Assembly (NCBI GenBank): GCA_003586115.2
Contig: QVOM02000073.1
Location: 35,282,305-35,346,304 of the forward strand
Length of the DNA: 64,000 nt
From: Salvator merianae
Taxonomy: Eukaryota > Chordata > Lepidosauria > Squamata > Teiidae
Direction: 5' to 3'
Shown here: piece after piece, positions 49,452 to 60,684 of the stretch
Layout: each line of letters opens with the position of its first letter
Numbering within the stretch: the stretch's first letter is position 1
The notes under the pieces: generated by a model
The model's database searches: none
What the model was told of the DNA's origin: nothing
The model's input: only the letters and a program-made list of their open reading frames with translations
Program-made: the position numbers and the translations under genes

Positions 49452-49615
49452 TTTTCTCTCCTATTAAACCAGGACGGCAAAGGAGTCACGTATCCCTGGA
49501 CCTAAGCTTCATAAAAGATCAGGATTATCCATGCCAGTTGTGTGACCCTGTGCTCCTTTTCTCCACCCATGCATGGGAGTAGGGACCGGGAAGGATGCCC
49601 TCTTTTCCTCTGTAC

Positions 49616-50780
49616 CTGTTTGATGCAAGAGGCTGCAGCACTGGCTCTCACTTCTTTCGCACACTTCGCTCTCCCCAGAACTCTCTGGTGAAGGGGTCTG
49701 CAGCTCCATCGGGAAGCTCTGATACCGCCCACCCACCTCGCCTGCACCATTGACTTCCACCTCTGCTGCTGGTGCTTCTGTATCAAAATTCTGCAAAGTT
49801 GAGCACGGGGATGATTCTGAGGAGGCAAACTTGTCCTCTGCAGCCAACCTGGATTCAGGAGGAGATTCATCAAGGATTGACAGCCAGAGACTGAGCTCGG
49901 GGTTGAGTCTTTTTGAGCGTCGCACTGCATAAACAAAGCTCTCCTGCTTGCGGCCTGCTTTCCCAGAGGCCAACTGGACCGGGAGAGTCACCTGTTTTGT
50001 ACCATTCTCCTCCGCAGGGCTGCCAGACTCTTTCTTAGTGTTGGGCTCTGTGCATGGGTTGTGCCTGGGCTCTGTTTTCACCTCTGGTGGCATTCTGGCT
50101 GTAGCCTTACTCATCTCTATAGCTTCTCCAACAGTCTCAAGGGGCGTAGCTCTCAAAGATTTGAGAGGCTGTGACTTAGCCAAGGAAGCATACACAGGCT
50201 TGGCCAATCTATACGGCTTGCTCACGTCACATGGGAGGTCTCTGGCAAGCAGCTCCTTCAGGATGGAGAAATCAGTGGAAAGGGCCCTGGACTGTTTGCT
50301 GCCCACTGAGCGATGCCAAGAGCTGGGAGGACAGCTGCTCTTGCTAGAGGGTGCAGGCGGCTGCAGAGCACAATCTGGCTTTGCTCTTTTGGAGGGGCTT
50401 TGAAAATGCTGGTGTTTCACATCAACTAGGTCAGTTGGGGGAAGTTTTCTGGCAGGAAGGCAGTAAGTGTGCATGTAGCGAATGAGCTCCACAGCAGCAT
50501 GCAGTTCCTTCTCTTCAGAGCCCTCCTCGCAGGAGGAAGGTGGAGTTGCCCCAATATTATTGTAGTTCAGTAAGTCTTCACTGGAATCACTGTCCTCTCC
50601 ATTGGGAGCATAATGTCTCTGGGGCTCCTTGCTGCTGCTGCCATGACACTCCTCAGGTGGCCAGATGGCTTTTTTGTGGGGACAGTGTGTGGAGGCGGAG
50701 GTGAGGTGCTTATGAAGCTCAGTGCAGGTCCGACTCTGAGTCTGGAAAAAGCCTGACTTTCTATCTTGGGCACTATCCAC
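49616..50780 (-). CDS. PPARGC1B: PGC-1beta exon 5, large central exon
   Basis: 1165 bp: 388 codons plus one base (phase 0 in, phase 1 out). The acceptor follows a T-rich tract and the donor reads CAG/GTACAG. Early conserved blocks are RTCTELHKHLTS and VELIRYMHTYCLP. The second nuclear-receptor box, LKELL, is at 50247-50261 (visible residues 284-288) and is followed by CDVSKPYRLAKPVYASL. Near the middle is the beta-specific block with RRSKRLNPELSLWL. The rest is Ser/Pro/Glu-rich and poorly conserved, as in mammals. This exon carries much of the regulatory surface between the NR boxes and the HCF motif. The open frame continues upstream of the acceptor into the intron, but that extension is pyrimidine-tract sequence, not protein. 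Confidence 0.97.
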
Positions 50781-51519
50781 CTTCAAGAGCAGGGGGAAAA
50801 AGAAAAAAAAGAATTCCATCAACCAAGAATGAATTTTTAGCTGCATAATACAAAAGCACTTTTGCACATTCCTTGTTTGGGTATCTAAGCATATCACAGA
50901 AAGCAGAGCTGACTTAATTAAAAGTATTTACATATTAACCTGTATTCATTGTTTCACAAATTGACATGAGATAAGTGATAATGTAGAGAAAGAGCCTTGG
51001 TGTAGTGGGTGGATTTCACAGAAACCCATGTCAACTGTGACCAAATGCACAGGTTACAACAAAATGAGGCAGAACAACACAGCATTTCTTACAATGGAGT
51101 AATTTATCAGTAGTGTGTTGTTATTGTTCGCAAGATACAAGAATGTGGTTTCAGGTTTGATTGCACAAAGGCGCTCCTGCGTTCCTCTGGTGCCCACAGA
51201 AGTTTGTGTGCAACACTTTCATTGTTTCACATACACTTTTTGCACAAAACTTCTGTGATTTGTATGACACTTCCACAAACCTCCCGACATCCCAGAAATA
51301 CAGTGGGGCTTCCTCCCTATAGGAGCTGGTGGGGTGGAGCAGAAGGCATCTAAAAGTGGTACCAGGAGACAGAATAGGTAGTGCTAAAGCCAGGTGAGAT
51401 GCTGTTGTGACTGCAGGGCTACACAAACCTATGTGAAACCTACTATATGAATTTGTGCACGTGTTTGCCAACCCTGAATCAAAACATGAGTGAAGAAGAA
51501 AGGGGGAGTGGACTTAATT

Positions 51520-51600
51520 AATTAATTAATTAATTATAACATTTGTATCTTGCCCTTTACTCCAAGCTCCCAGGGCAGATCACAGCATATAATAAAATAC
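51520..51600 (-). mobile_element. L2 3'-tail fragment
   Basis: Minus strand GATCTGCCCTGGGAGCTTGGAGTAAAGGGCAAGATACAAATG, then (TTAA)n. Confidence 0.65.
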
Positions 51601-53939
51601 AAAACATAGTTAAAATATAACCCATATTTAAATATAGTTTAAGCTTTAAGTTGTTAGATATGAAGAGGTACTGTTCTATATTGCAAAACTCGCACAATAA
51701 AACATAAGTGCAAATGAGAACTTCAAGTGAAGTACAGTTGAATTTGTCAGAATTTTAACCCCCATCATTATGGGAGAAAAATTGTGCAATTTGTGGATGA
51801 TGTTTTGTGGATGATGGTAGTTTTTAATCCCTGCAGCCAAATCATATTGACCTAATTTTGGCTGAGATTGTACTGTGCAATTATATTTTTGCACTGTGTA
51901 CAAAAAATACATGTATACTTTCACTTGATTAGAGTGAAAAAAGGTTTTGGGGTTTTTTTGAAGGATTTATAGAGCTTGCAGGACCTGGCTTCCGCTTTAT
52001 AAATGACAAGGCCTAGATTCCGAGCCAGTAGGTGGGACCTGAGTATTAGGTTAGGCTAATTTAAGAACTTGGACCCTGGACTCTGCATGTTAGCCTGACC
52101 TGATAAACTGGGTTAGGCTGGGGATAAATGGAGTGTGGTGGTGGAACAAATGCCCCCTGTAATCATTGCTCTGAGCATCTTGGAAGCAAGGCAATTTATA
52201 AGCATAAAACATAAATAATAGATTTCATTTTCTGCTCCTTCAGGTAAAATAAAACTACTTCCAGCATTCTTGCCTTGAAATTGCTGACTGAATGGAAATC
52301 TAGCCTGTGCTTTAATCTTATTAAATCCTTTACTTGCATGTATAGTATGGGATCTACGGGATGGTCTCTGCTGTACTACTTGCCACTGTAATCCAGAAAG
52401 CCCCCCAAAATAGCACAATCACACATACACCTACGATGGAATCTCTACTACTGTCCAGTGTAACTTGATTATACAGCATATACAAGCAAACCAATACCAA
52501 GCAATACAAGACAATGTTCACATGGTGCCTTTATAACATCTTGAATGCATCATGTGGGTGCAGGAACCATATCGTTCCCCACAGCACACTGGGTGCACTG
52601 AATGAGTATGGCATCTGCATGGAGCTCCACTCATCCAGTGAGCATCTCACTGTAAGCACTCACTGGAGTGCCTGAATGGCAAGCAGGTGTAAGTGCTCGA
52701 AAGATGCTTCCCTCTGCTCTTCTTCAGCAGCCCTGCCTCCACTGCTTGTTTTGGACTACCTTCTCCAATGCCAGTGGTCTATCCACTACTGAACACAGGA
52801 AATAGCCCATGAGGCCAAATCCTGTGCTCAAAGACCATCCAAATTGTAGCTGGGGAATGGAAGTTATTATGGCACCACTTTAAGAACAGCATAGAGCTCT
52901 TCTTAATGTGCTTTTCCCCCAGCCATGCAACTCCTGCACGCAATATGCAAAGAGAGATCGAGCAAAGATTTAGACAGATGCTGAAACATAAGGCATAATT
53001 TGAAGAACAGGCAGGAGAGCTGAGCAGGGAAAGAATGTCTTTATACCATAGAAGCTTCTCTGAAGGATTGATTAGAGCAAGCTAGATCAAATAAGATTCT
53101 TTGTGATTGCTGTATGAAATGTGCCCTGAATCCGTTTATGTGACATTTTCCTTTCCTTTCTCCCAGATGGGGTGGAAGGTCAATGTATCTTTTCTCTTGC
53201 TCTTTATCCTGCTTTTCCCATGCAGTCTAAATCCACTTGTCTAATGTACTGCACAATTTCCACCATCCAAGTAGAAAATCTTTAATGGCATCTTGTGTGG
53301 ATTTCAGAGGATTAGTTTAAATGACTGGACTGGTTCTGCAACTTTACATGTAACTCTTTACTTAGCAAAAGTCAATTCAATCTGCAGCTGGAAAGGCCCA
53401 CTCTAATTTAAGTCAGGAGTAAGAGAGAAAAGGCAAAAAGAGGAGGAGGATTATAATGGCAAAGTTTAAGTAACAGAGACTCTTTTAAACTGGTTTTTAT
53501 AAAAAAGCTCACATGAAGGAAATGAAACTATTTTCCTGTTGATCCTTTGATGGTTTGATTATCTTTCTTTAAATCCAAGTGTGGTCAAGAACATGAGATG
53601 TGCGTGCCCAAACCCACCTTAAAATATGTAACTAGTAGTGTGGCCACTTGTGAGATGCCAAAAAAGACAGAACAAAATCCAAACCAAAAATAAAACATAG
53701 ACTTTGGACTAAACCACTAAAAAAGAGGCCGCAGCAGGCCATAGATATGAACATGCATGCTCTAATGCCTCTGCATATAAGCAAATATAAACATCCGAAA
53801 GGTAATATAATTTAGATTTACATACAGCACTTCTCCCCAGTTGTGAAGAAGATTGTGAGGAGGAGAATTGTGTGTCTGCAGAGGCTGCTCTCCAAATGTT
53901 GATTGTCAATGAGTATTTTCAAGGTCCCACTTTCCATTC

Positions 53940-54113
53940 TTAGGGCGATTCTAAACTAGCTGCTCTACTGGACCAGCAAGCATACTAGGAACCTGCTTTC
54001 TACATATTGGTATAGTCTAAGGTAGGCTCCGCCCCTTTAGACCTCTTTAGTGGAAGGGAGGCTCCTAGTACCCTTTCTAGTCCAGTATACCAGCTGGTGC
54101 CGAAACACCCTTA
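53940..54113. mobile_element. 174-bp fold-back MITE
   Basis: Left TTAGGGCGATTCTAAACTAGCTG, right inverse TAAGGGTGTTTCGGCACCAGCTG, followed by the shared TACTGGACY motif. Related by its ends to family A. Confidence 0.6.
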
Positions 54114-54479
54114 CAGTCATATATTTAAACCAGACTAGGACCTGATAACTTTTACTATCTTCTGAAAAGTAGGAGATAAACCATCCCACTAACTACTGAA
54201 TCATTTTCAACATAATAATGATACAAACGATATTGTTTCTTTCCACATACTTAGTCTCAAGTACTTCCTCTTTCTTTATGTTTGCTCAGCAATCAAGGCT
54301 GGTCTGACTACATTTGAAGCATATCAAGTAGGAATTCACAATAGGACTTTGAGTATTATCTATGTCTGTATCTATGTGATAGATATTGGCACTCTTAGAG
54401 CACCCTGGGACTTGGCAAGCAAACAGTCTGCCTCCATCAGGCCTGAAGGCCATCCCTGAGATGCAAAGTCTGCCCTAGG

Positions 54480-54850
54480 AAGTGCCCTATCACAGAGTGT
54501 GAAAAAGCACTCTTAGGGCAGATTGCATTCTAATGTGCTACTGCTATGTAGAGTGATGGTGGCACTAGGGAAATTTCTGCCTGGTGTGATACAGTGAAAA
54601 TGGCCGACTTCTGGGTCCATTTCTGATCTGGTGCTAAACTTCAAACCTGGACTTTTGTTCTGCACCTTTGAAGCCTTGGAGCCTGGGAGGCACCAGCCAT
54701 GTAAACAGTGTGCCTCCCACCCGTGCAGTGGGACAGGAGCTTCTTGCTGCAGAGACAGAAAATGCCCGTCTGGATATACAGCATAGGTTGCCAGAAGGCC
54801 TTCCCCAGAGAAGTGCGTGTAGCTTGTTTACTGCTGACCATTTAAATTGT
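54480..54850 (+). repeat. Family-B repeat, copy 2
   Basis: Matches 42130-42340. It also has a 16-base inverted pair, TCTGCCCTAGGAAGTGC and GCACTCTTAGGGCAGA, at its start. Confidence 0.5.
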
Positions 54851-55424
54851 TAGCAGGCATTTGGATGGGTTGACCTTGTAAACATTGTTTATTTGAACTC
54901 TCAGAAAGGTTTTTGGTGAAATCCCTCACCAAGGATTCCTGAGTAAGCAAAGCAGTAATGGAATAAAAAACAGGTCTTCTAACTGAATTAGCAAAGAGCA
55001 GGCAGCAAAAAGCAGGAGCAGATGCATATTTCACGAGAAAGGATGTAACAAATCTTTTCCCCCGAAGGATCTGTACTGGAACTCATCTTCTTAAGTAGAG
55101 CAGGGATCCCCTCCCTTTGGGCATCCGTGGGCACGTGGAATTCTAAGGAAGGATGGGGGTTGCCTTGCTGTGAAGCGTTAAAAAAATCACAGAAGTAGAG
55201 CTCCTTTCTTGCACCTCTGGGCAGCTCTGAAGAAGGAAGGGAGGCTACCCAGTCAGAGGTATGGTAAAGCACATTTGTGCAGAGATCAGAGAGAGAAAAA
55301 GCAACTTGAAGCTTGGAAAGCAAAAGAGAAATCTTCCAGTTAACATTTTGTTTCAGTGAGTCAACAGGGAAGGCTGTGGCAGGTTTTGTGTCCAGAGGGG
55401 TTAGTTACAGGAACATATTAGCCC

Positions 55425-55700
55425 TGGGGCATTTCTGCATTCACCATGGTCCAAACCAGTGAGTCTGGACCTGTGAGGCCCACTGGTTTGAACCATGGAA
55501 AGATATGGTCTGGAACTTGCTGTCTGCAAAAGCTTCGGGGCCAGACTCTGAGTGATTTGAAGGGCTAAAAATTAAAGTTCCTCACCTCAGAGCCATTCAT
55601 TGCCACCGATTTCGGTGGAAAGCTTCTGCACATCTCTGTGTAATCTCAATCAGGGCCACCCTGATCTGATTACGCTCAGTCTAGTGCAGACAGAGTGTAC
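55425..55700. mobile_element. Family-A repeat
   Basis: Inverted CATGGTCCAAACCAGTGAG and CCACTGGTTTGAACCATGG arms (55446-55500), then GATTTGAAGGGCTAAAAATTAAAGTTCCT as in the other family-A copies. Confidence 0.55.
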
Positions 55701-56474
55701 AGTGGTGGTGGGGGCTCACAAATCCACATTAACATGTGCACCGATGAGGCCCAGAAGTTGACTATGAGGCATCCTAATACAGATTAAATGTGAGTGCAGC
55801 AAAGTATCTGGCTTGCTGCAGAATCCAGCTTTGCTGGTCTGCAGCTGTGAATCACACAACACATGGCATATAAAACCACATTGCACACAGTCAATTCAAC
55901 TTTCTACTACAACCCAGAGAATTAGACAAAAAAATTTCACAAAGGGTACAGTTAACAATAACGACCAGTCATGAGGCTTATTATGCCCAAGACAGTAGTT
56001 AGGAGCACTAGGCTAGAACCCAGGAGTTTAGACCCTTGCAGGTCTTCCCAGTTATGAGTAAAATAGCTTCTCTGCCTTGGGAAAGATCAAGGCTATTGCT
56101 GGAGTAAACCCTGACAGACAATCCAGAGTGGAACGCCTAAAGCAATTAGCTGGACCATGTGTTGTCTTTCTGGTATCCCCTGCAGCCAACCCGGTGCCAG
56201 ATGTGGTATTTGCACTCCTTTGCAAGGCTGAGAGGGAAACTCTGAGACCTGGACAGCTCAGAATTTTCGTATCTTCATGCCTCGGCTCTTTCCATTCTCT
56301 TTCGAGGCAGAACGATGCCTGTGTTAAGGACCATGGCTGACAGAGCTGGTGTTATGTTCTGCCTGTGGGTTTCCTGGCCGGCTACTATGAAAACAGTTTC
56401 TTGGGCTAGAACCCAAGAAACTAAAATTGCTAGATGGGTGTGTTTTTTTCAGAACAGGTATTCAACGAAACATA

Positions 56475-56555
56475 AAAAGCAATCCTATCTACTCTTTCTT
56501 ACCTTGAAGTAAATCTCACTGAATGCATTGAGATTCACTCTTGAAGAGACATTTT
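56475..56555. repeat. Family-E element fragment
   Basis: AAGCAATCCTATCTACTCTTTCTTACCTTGAAGTAAATCTCACTGAATGC resembles the widespread 'caatcctatgcac...gggagtaagtcccattgaa' element. Confidence 0.5.
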
Positions 56556-57139
56556 GGGGCTTTCATATTGGGTCAAAGAAATTACAATTATTTCTGCTAT
56601 AATATGGTACTACAGTTCCTGGAAACCACTATGTCACGTAAATCATGGGCAGGAGTTGGAAGTGACTGTACCGGTTGTACTGGGTTAGATGACGAAAGTC
56701 ACAATTTCCTTGCCACACATAAACAAAACCATGTACTACACTATATGGGGGACAACTGTATTTTTGACTGCTGTGATTTTGTACAAATATTACTATTATT
56801 TCATTTCTTCACCCAATGATACAGTTTTACATTATGTTATTACGTGCAACATTTGAGCAATTTATGGACAGACAGCACTATATTAATACCTAAAATCTGC
56901 AAAATGCATGTAACGATATTGACAGAATTCACTTAGTCCTTACTAGAGGGTTGTAATACTTATCTTTCATATTCAAATGGCAGCTGAGCTTTATCCAAAA
57001 CAAAGCTACCTGCTTTGATCGTGAGCATCTCCCAAACAATGCATTCTTGACTACTAGTCATGTTGTTGCATCCTTTAATTTGAAATGCGAGGTTGAGGAA
57101 GGCAAGACTGGGGTTTTGCCTTTGTACAATAGACAATAC

Positions 57140-57256
57140 CTTTGTGCAGGGTCGCTGGGTTCTGCCTTTGGGAACTCCTTGACGCCATATACTCCCTTCT
57201 CTCTGAACCTCATAGCTTGGAGGCACATTGGATGGAGAAAGAAGCAACTTCTTCAG
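57140..57256 (-). CDS. PPARGC1B: PGC-1beta exon 4 (first LxxLL nuclear-receptor box)
   Basis: 117 bp, 39 codons, phase 0 at both ends. The acceptor is CCCTTTCCAG and the donor is GTATTG, which is a weaker donor than the others in this gene. It opens with LKKLL (57242-57256), the nuclear-receptor box conserved in PGC-1alpha and PGC-1beta, then WRQ and RTQRPC segments that match the mammalian QRPC. Because the exon is exactly in frame, skipping it would remove the receptor box without a frameshift. From memory a human PGC-1beta isoform lacks this same 39-residue block. Confidence 0.94.
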
Positions 57257-58821
57257 CTGGAAAGGGAAGCGGTGAAAGAAAGAGTCGGAATTCCTAAATA
57301 AATGAATGACCATTTCTGCTTGCATTCTCTCAGCCCTCCCCTCTCTTTCCCAGATTAGTAGTTCAGGTGAAGATTCAAACTCAGAGTTAACATACCAATA
57401 GGGCTGACTTAGTTTACACGGAGCACAGTTTGAACGCCATTCTACCCATCCTCAAATAAATGTGTTTTGGAAGTCCCTGCTACATGAAGAGCCAAATTAA
57501 TTGAGATCATAGGAGGGTCCAAAACAGATTAGGCTTGAAGGTCAACAAGAGCTGATGGCCTCAACAAGAACTGGATATTTAAGAAAGCCCAGTTCCATGG
57601 AGGTTTGTTAGTCATCAGAATTAATTAATGGATACATGCAACGAAAAGCCCACTTTCCTGATTACCATGTAAGACAATCTGCCTGCAAATTCCACATTGT
57701 TTCCTACATGGAGATACTACTTATGTAGGAATTATAAACAATGTGAGGAATTGCTGAAAGAAATGCTCAAGTAACAAAACTTTTGAAAAGCACAAAACAA
57801 AGCTTCTGCCTGGAGAGACGGCTGGAAGTAGGTATCAAAACCCATTGCTTGTGCCACAGGCGGGGACTTCTGTTTCATAGGTTTATACATGTTAAGCCTT
57901 CAAAATACTTTACAAATCATTTGTGGGCACTCACCCTTTCATCCCTGGAGCATCTTTCAGGGAAAACAGTGTGAACATCACCCACAGTTATATCCACTTA
58001 GCAGGACAGGATCCATCTTAGTGCGGAAGAAAACAACCACACAAAGGGTGACTGCGCAAAACAAACGTTCTGCCACTGTAACTACAAAGTGCCCTGCAGA
58101 TATAGGCATGGGATTGGAATAGAAAAGAAGGCAGGATTTCAGTAATTGGGAGGGAGGAGGGCAGGTATTGGGTTGGCAGGCAGAGAAGCCTTTATGTTAG
58201 GCAGAGCAAGGACTGCATATGCTTCAGCTATCACAACTGTGGTGGAGAGCAAAGTCCAGGTGGAAGCCCTCAGTGGTCAGAACTGAGTAATAAGCTACAG
58301 GGAAATAGACAGTGATACCCAACAACAACTCTTTAGCTTGGGTCCTGGGCTTGGACAACTGGTTTCTTTCCTGTTCACATCCTCCAAATCCACACTTTCT
58401 TTCCAAGCAGTTCCTGTGCTCTATATATTTATGACGCATGCTACTCTAACGCTACCAAGGATGTAGTGATTAAAGGAGCATGCCGAAAAAAATCTTATCC
58501 TGCATTACAATGCAAATAGATATGAATACATGGGTAGCAGATTCCATTACTTTCTCTTTTTAAAAAAAAAGCTGTTTTGCATTCCAGACTCTTGCACCGA
58601 AGGCAACAGCGGGATCATTAAAAAATGCCATGTCTTGACTCTTATGGGAACATGGCAGCAATGTGAAATCTTCAAAGGCATTCTGGAATCTTAAAAAGCT
58701 CTTTAAAAATTAAGTGTATGATGGAGATTGAATCAGTCAGTTCCCACGGTCAGATGCCTGCTTTCTCTATCCCAACACAGAGAAATCTCAGTTTTGCCCT
58801 GTGTGTGTGGTGATGGATGAT

Positions 58822-58822
58822 G

Positions 58823-58881
<59 letters not shown>
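58822..58881. repeat. (AAT)n microsatellite
   Basis: About 20 uninterrupted ATA/AAT units in intron 3. Long Ile- or Leu-rich frames here are artefacts of the repeat. Confidence 0.97.
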
Positions 58882-59503
58882 TCCTCTATCCTGCAACGTA
58901 TACATCCTATATATACACATAATGATTTGTGATATATATAATATATAGAGAAAAATAAATAGAAAAATAGTATACACTCACACACGCACACTTTTGTGTG
59001 AAGTGAAAATGCATACTTTTCACCACTAGATGTCGATAGAACACTTTCAGAAATCATGACAGTCAGTAATGAGAGATAAGGGCGGGGTGGTGGAATGGAT
59101 TGATGGAGCCTGTGATTCAAAAAGCAGGTCCCTCCAAACCAGGACTCTGGTTATAAGTAGCAGAAGGTGCACCACTCTCATAACATGATTTAAACCATGG
59201 CCATATAACAGAAGTGTGAAGTATGTGATGGATAACTGAGGGCTCTGAAGCTTTAGCTCTGGGCTCTGGCTAAGTGAGACCAAGTTCAGAAGAGGAAGAC
59301 GTTTCTATTGAGATGCCATCCAGAGTATTCCGCCTCTCTCTTAATCTGCTCTTTAGCACTCTTCTTTACAAATGGGTAACTAAGGGCATTTTAACCTCTG
59401 GATAGGCTGAATGGCCTGTATTGCACCTTGTACCCTTTAGGGTTAGCTGAGGTAACAAAGTGATCAAAAATATGTAAGTCTGACTAATTTCCTAACTAAA
59501 GGG

Positions 59504-59644
59504 CTGCACCCAGGTACCTTTTACTTATTCTGCTATATTTGGGTATTCTGGAATATAGCATGGATGTTCCAGAATAAAGCACTCCTGGGAGTGCTTTATT
59601 CTGGAATATCCAAACAGAGTGGAATAAGAGATGTCTGGATGCAG
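59504..59644. mobile_element. 141-bp fold-back MITE with central palindrome
   Basis: Outer ends CTGCACCCAG and CTGGATGCAG are inverted; the whole element folds on itself. The centre 59562-59611 is a near-perfect 50-base palindrome (GGATGTTCCAGAATAAAGCA and its inverse). Confidence 0.65.
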
Positions 59645-60452
59645 GCATGGATAAATGACACAGAAATCAGAATTTTCTGAGTATAAGCCTTTCTGAACTA
59701 GGCACCATTGACTGGAAGGACGCGGAATACTTTGGGGGCATTTTGGGATGGGCAGATTTATCATATTAAATCCATTAAACTAAAATGTTAATAGCTGGCC
59801 CTGGGGAAAGGGAATTTTCTTCCACAGCCTGCTAAAAATGCCTCCTCCCCATTCAACTTTGGACTCAAAAGAAAATGTATCAGGATTCGGGAACCATGGT
59901 GCACAATACTGATTTAAAAAAAATTGTATATAAATAGTGCAGACAGCACTCAGTTCTGTCTGTGGGGACCGAAACAGATGCAGTAATAATCAGATGGACA
60001 GGAAGATGAATGAACTGTTATAGTGGGAAGGTAGCTGTTGACATGGGTGTTGTCATGCACATGAGTGGTCCTGGAAGACCTCTGGAGGCAGGGAGAGATG
60101 CTGGAAAATGAGTTAACACCCATCCTCTAGACAGTAGGGCACCACTAGAGTGCAATTAGTTCCTGTTGTCTACCGATATGGATTACTTTTAAGTTTTTCA
60201 TACTCTAAACCCCTCTTTCCCTCCTGCAACAATTCACACTCTTCTCCATGAAGATGGCAATGAAACAAATCAAGTGAGAGCAATGGTGTAGCACATGTAT
60301 ACGTATACAATAACAGGTATATGCTTTCGTATTGTTATAATTGTAAGCCTATAATGAAAAAATTCAGACCTTTGCTTCCTATCATACCCATGCAGCCGGC
60401 TTATCAGAGGCGCATCCAAATCCACCTTAAACAGTAGGAAGTAGGTTCTTAC

Positions 60453-60665
60453 TAGAGACAGCTCATCAACCTCTGGGGTCAGAGGAGGCCCCCGCGTGTC
60501 AGGGGTAGCCGGTTTGGGAGAGGGGGTTGGTGATGTGGAGCCGCTGCTGGGCATGTCCCCCTCGTCCATAGTTCTGAAGGCTGCCAGGCCCATGTCGTCT
60601 CCCTGTATCTCATCCAGTGTCTCGGTGAGAGCTGCCAGCAGTGCTTCATTTTCGCTGTCTATAAT
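60453..60665 (-). CDS. PPARGC1B: PGC-1beta exon 3 (activation-domain end, leads to NR box)
   Basis: 213 bp, 71 codons, phase 0 at both ends. The acceptor is CTGCAG preceded by a run of 14 C on the coding strand; the donor is GTAAGA. The residues include [17 protein letters not shown], the conserved end of the acidic activation domain of PGC-1 coactivators, then a Ser/Pro/Thr-rich linker, and end in EVDELSL. That ending is the same junction used in mammalian PGC-1beta just before the first LxxLL box. The first codons read Ile-Ile-Asp where, from memory, mammals have Ile-Asp, so there may be one extra codon at the splice junction. The upstream exon is not in the window, so the starting phase is inferred. 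Confidence 0.95.
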
Positions 60666-60670
60666 CTGCA

Positions 60671-60684
60671 GGGGGGGGGGGGGG
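60671..60684. repeat. G14/C14 homopolymer at exon 3 acceptor
   Basis: Fourteen G on the plus strand. On the coding strand this C14 forms the polypyrimidine tract directly before TGCAG. Confidence 0.9.

Larger units (their letters stand above)
48124..49615 (-). other. Intron 5 of PPARGC1B
   Basis: 1492 bp. About half is transposon DNA: a short MITE at 49232-49451 and a family-D hAT-like MITE at 48494-48942, listed separately. Confidence 0.85.
50781..57139 (-). other. Intron 4 of PPARGC1B
   Basis: 6359 bp, the longest intron in the window. The acceptor has a long T/C tract before CTTGAAG. It holds an L2 tail near 51.5 kb, a fold-back MITE at 53.94 kb, a family-B repeat at 54.5 kb, a family-A repeat at 55.4 kb and a family-E fragment at 56.5 kb. 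I see no coding exon. Confidence 0.85.
57257..60452 (-). other. Intron 3 of PPARGC1B
   Basis: 3196 bp with donor GTAAGA and acceptor CCAG. It holds an (AAT)n microsatellite and a compact fold-back MITE, listed separately. I see no further exon. Confidence 0.85.
31051..60665 (-). other. PPARGC1B: PPARGC1B locus, coding exons 3-12 with introns (5' part outside window)
   Basis: Ten exons on the minus strand join into one open frame of 949 codons plus TAA. Splice sites are AG/GT and phases agree at every junction (0,0,1,2,1,2,0,2,1). The product is PGC-1beta, a nuclear transcriptional coactivator that docks on nuclear receptors (ERRs in particular), NRF1 and HCF to drive mitochondrial and lipid-oxidation genes. 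It is assigned to the beta paralogue rather than PGC-1alpha by the RRSKRLNPEL segment, the glutamate run, the absence of a long RS domain and the RRM sequence. Human PGC-1beta has about 1023 residues, so the missing N-terminus is roughly 75-85 residues and lies beyond 64000. Exon numbers assume the mammalian layout. Confidence 0.96.

Noticed and set aside
49948..50403. 151-codon plus-strand frame opposite exon 5
   Set aside because: Antisense shadow of a conserved coding exon; no splice or homology support.
49509..50897. A 462-codon open frame starting at a Met above exon 5
   Set aside because: The first ~39 codons are intron, including the acceptor's polypyrimidine tract read as Phe-rich protein, and the last ~36 lie past the donor. 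The real exon is 49616-50780.
58750..59120. Poly-Ile and poly-Leu open frames
   Set aside because: Translations of the (AAT)n microsatellite.
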